A stretch of DNA of 64,000 bases from the NCBI GenBank assembly GCA_937941455.1, contig CALDHM010000005.1:62001-126000 (forward strand), given 5' to 3'. Of this stretch, positions 63,847-64,000 are shown piece after piece. How positions within the stretch are numbered: position 1 is the first letter of the stretch; each line of letters opens with the position of its first letter. The notes beneath the pieces are model-generated. The model did no database searches, had not been told where the DNA came from, and saw only the letters and a list, made by a program, of their open reading frames with translations. The translations under genes were made by a program, and so were the position numbers. This DNA is from an uncultured Pirellulaceae bacterium (GTDB lineage: Bacteria; Planctomycetota; Planctomycetia; Pirellulales; Pirellulaceae).

Positions 63847-64000
63847 TGAAAATTCACGAATACCAAGGCAAAGCCCTTTTTGCTGATTACGGTGTGGCCG
63901 TCCTCAAGCATGCGGTTGCGGGGACCCCCGAGGATGCCGCGCAGGCGTTCCATAATCTCGGCGGCGGCCTGGCGGTGGTCAAGGCCCAAATTCACGCAGG
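63847..64000 (+). CDS. sucC: succinyl-CoA ligase beta subunit, 3' partial
   Basis: The first 51 codons of the gene run off the window end. The N terminus [20 protein letters not shown] is diagnostic of the ATP-grasp beta subunit of succinyl-CoA synthetase, and VVKAQIHAG continues the family pattern. It catalyses substrate-level phosphorylation in the TCA cycle. The 224 bases before it hold no gene. Confidence 0.92.

Overview
The window looks like a chromosomal segment of a planctomycete, most likely of the Pirellula/Rhodopirellula type. Several things point there: a secreted YTV-type cysteine-rich cell-wall protein, PVC-type membrane dehydrogenase/heme-binding fusions, DUF1573 and DUF808 proteins, VWA/BatA-like membrane protein operons, a pterin-binding protein of the tetrahydromethanopterin C1 pathway, and intergenic repeats of the kind that fill Rhodopirellula-type genomes. 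GC content is moderate to high. Intergenic gaps are long and rich in repeats. I see no IS element, prophage, CRISPR array or rRNA operon. One tRNA (Gln, anticodon UUG) is present.

Layout. 1-9075: an operon of four envelope genes (PQQ-like beta-propeller protein, VWA protein, DUF4175-like membrane protein, secreted coiled-coil protein). 9533-14287: a five-gene operon for a soluble group 3b-type [NiFe]-hydrogenase, led by a cyclic-nucleotide-binding-fold protein without an HTH. 14617-18405: scpA (minus strand), a 95-residue gene plus csrA with a clear terminator, a ribbon-helix-helix protein and an M50 protease. 18623-25773: cysteine desulfurase, M28 peptidase, a decayed bioB fragment, a DUF808 protein, and a GNAT/M20 bicistron. 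26031-32837: the pterin-binding protein, then an AddB-like nuclease and an AddA-like helicase that lacks the nuclease domain. 33101-37236: an acyl-CoA carboxylase carboxyltransferase and a second VWA protein. 37493-39743: parB and parA with two parS-like sites upstream of parA. 39967-42686: ahcY, then trpF with a small membrane protein. 42967-46758: an SDR-like protein, a DUF1573 protein, tRNA-Gln and rex. 47277-52562: the YTV protein, an M16 peptidase and a proline-rich secreted protein. 52870-59884: a membrane cytochrome c, a 59-residue membrane protein, a 1181-residue SGNH/dehydrogenase/cytochrome fusion, a glycine-rich secreted protein and a Cys/Gly/His-rich secreted protein. 60353-64000: a copper-type P1B ATPase, a TPR-like protein and the 5' end of sucC.

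Functional themes are envelope biogenesis (VWA operons, YTV and other Cys-rich proteins), chromosome maintenance (ScpA, ParAB-parS, AddAB), redox metabolism (NAD(P)-linked hydrogenase, Rex, cytochromes) and ordinary housekeeping. The most distinctive observations are the hydrogenase operon with its lone CNMP-fold protein, the single-nuclease AddAB-like pair, the two Cys-rich secreted proteins that both end in GCGCN, the bioB pseudogene, the parS-like sites, and four dispersed intergenic repeat families. All assignments come from reading motifs; no database search was run.
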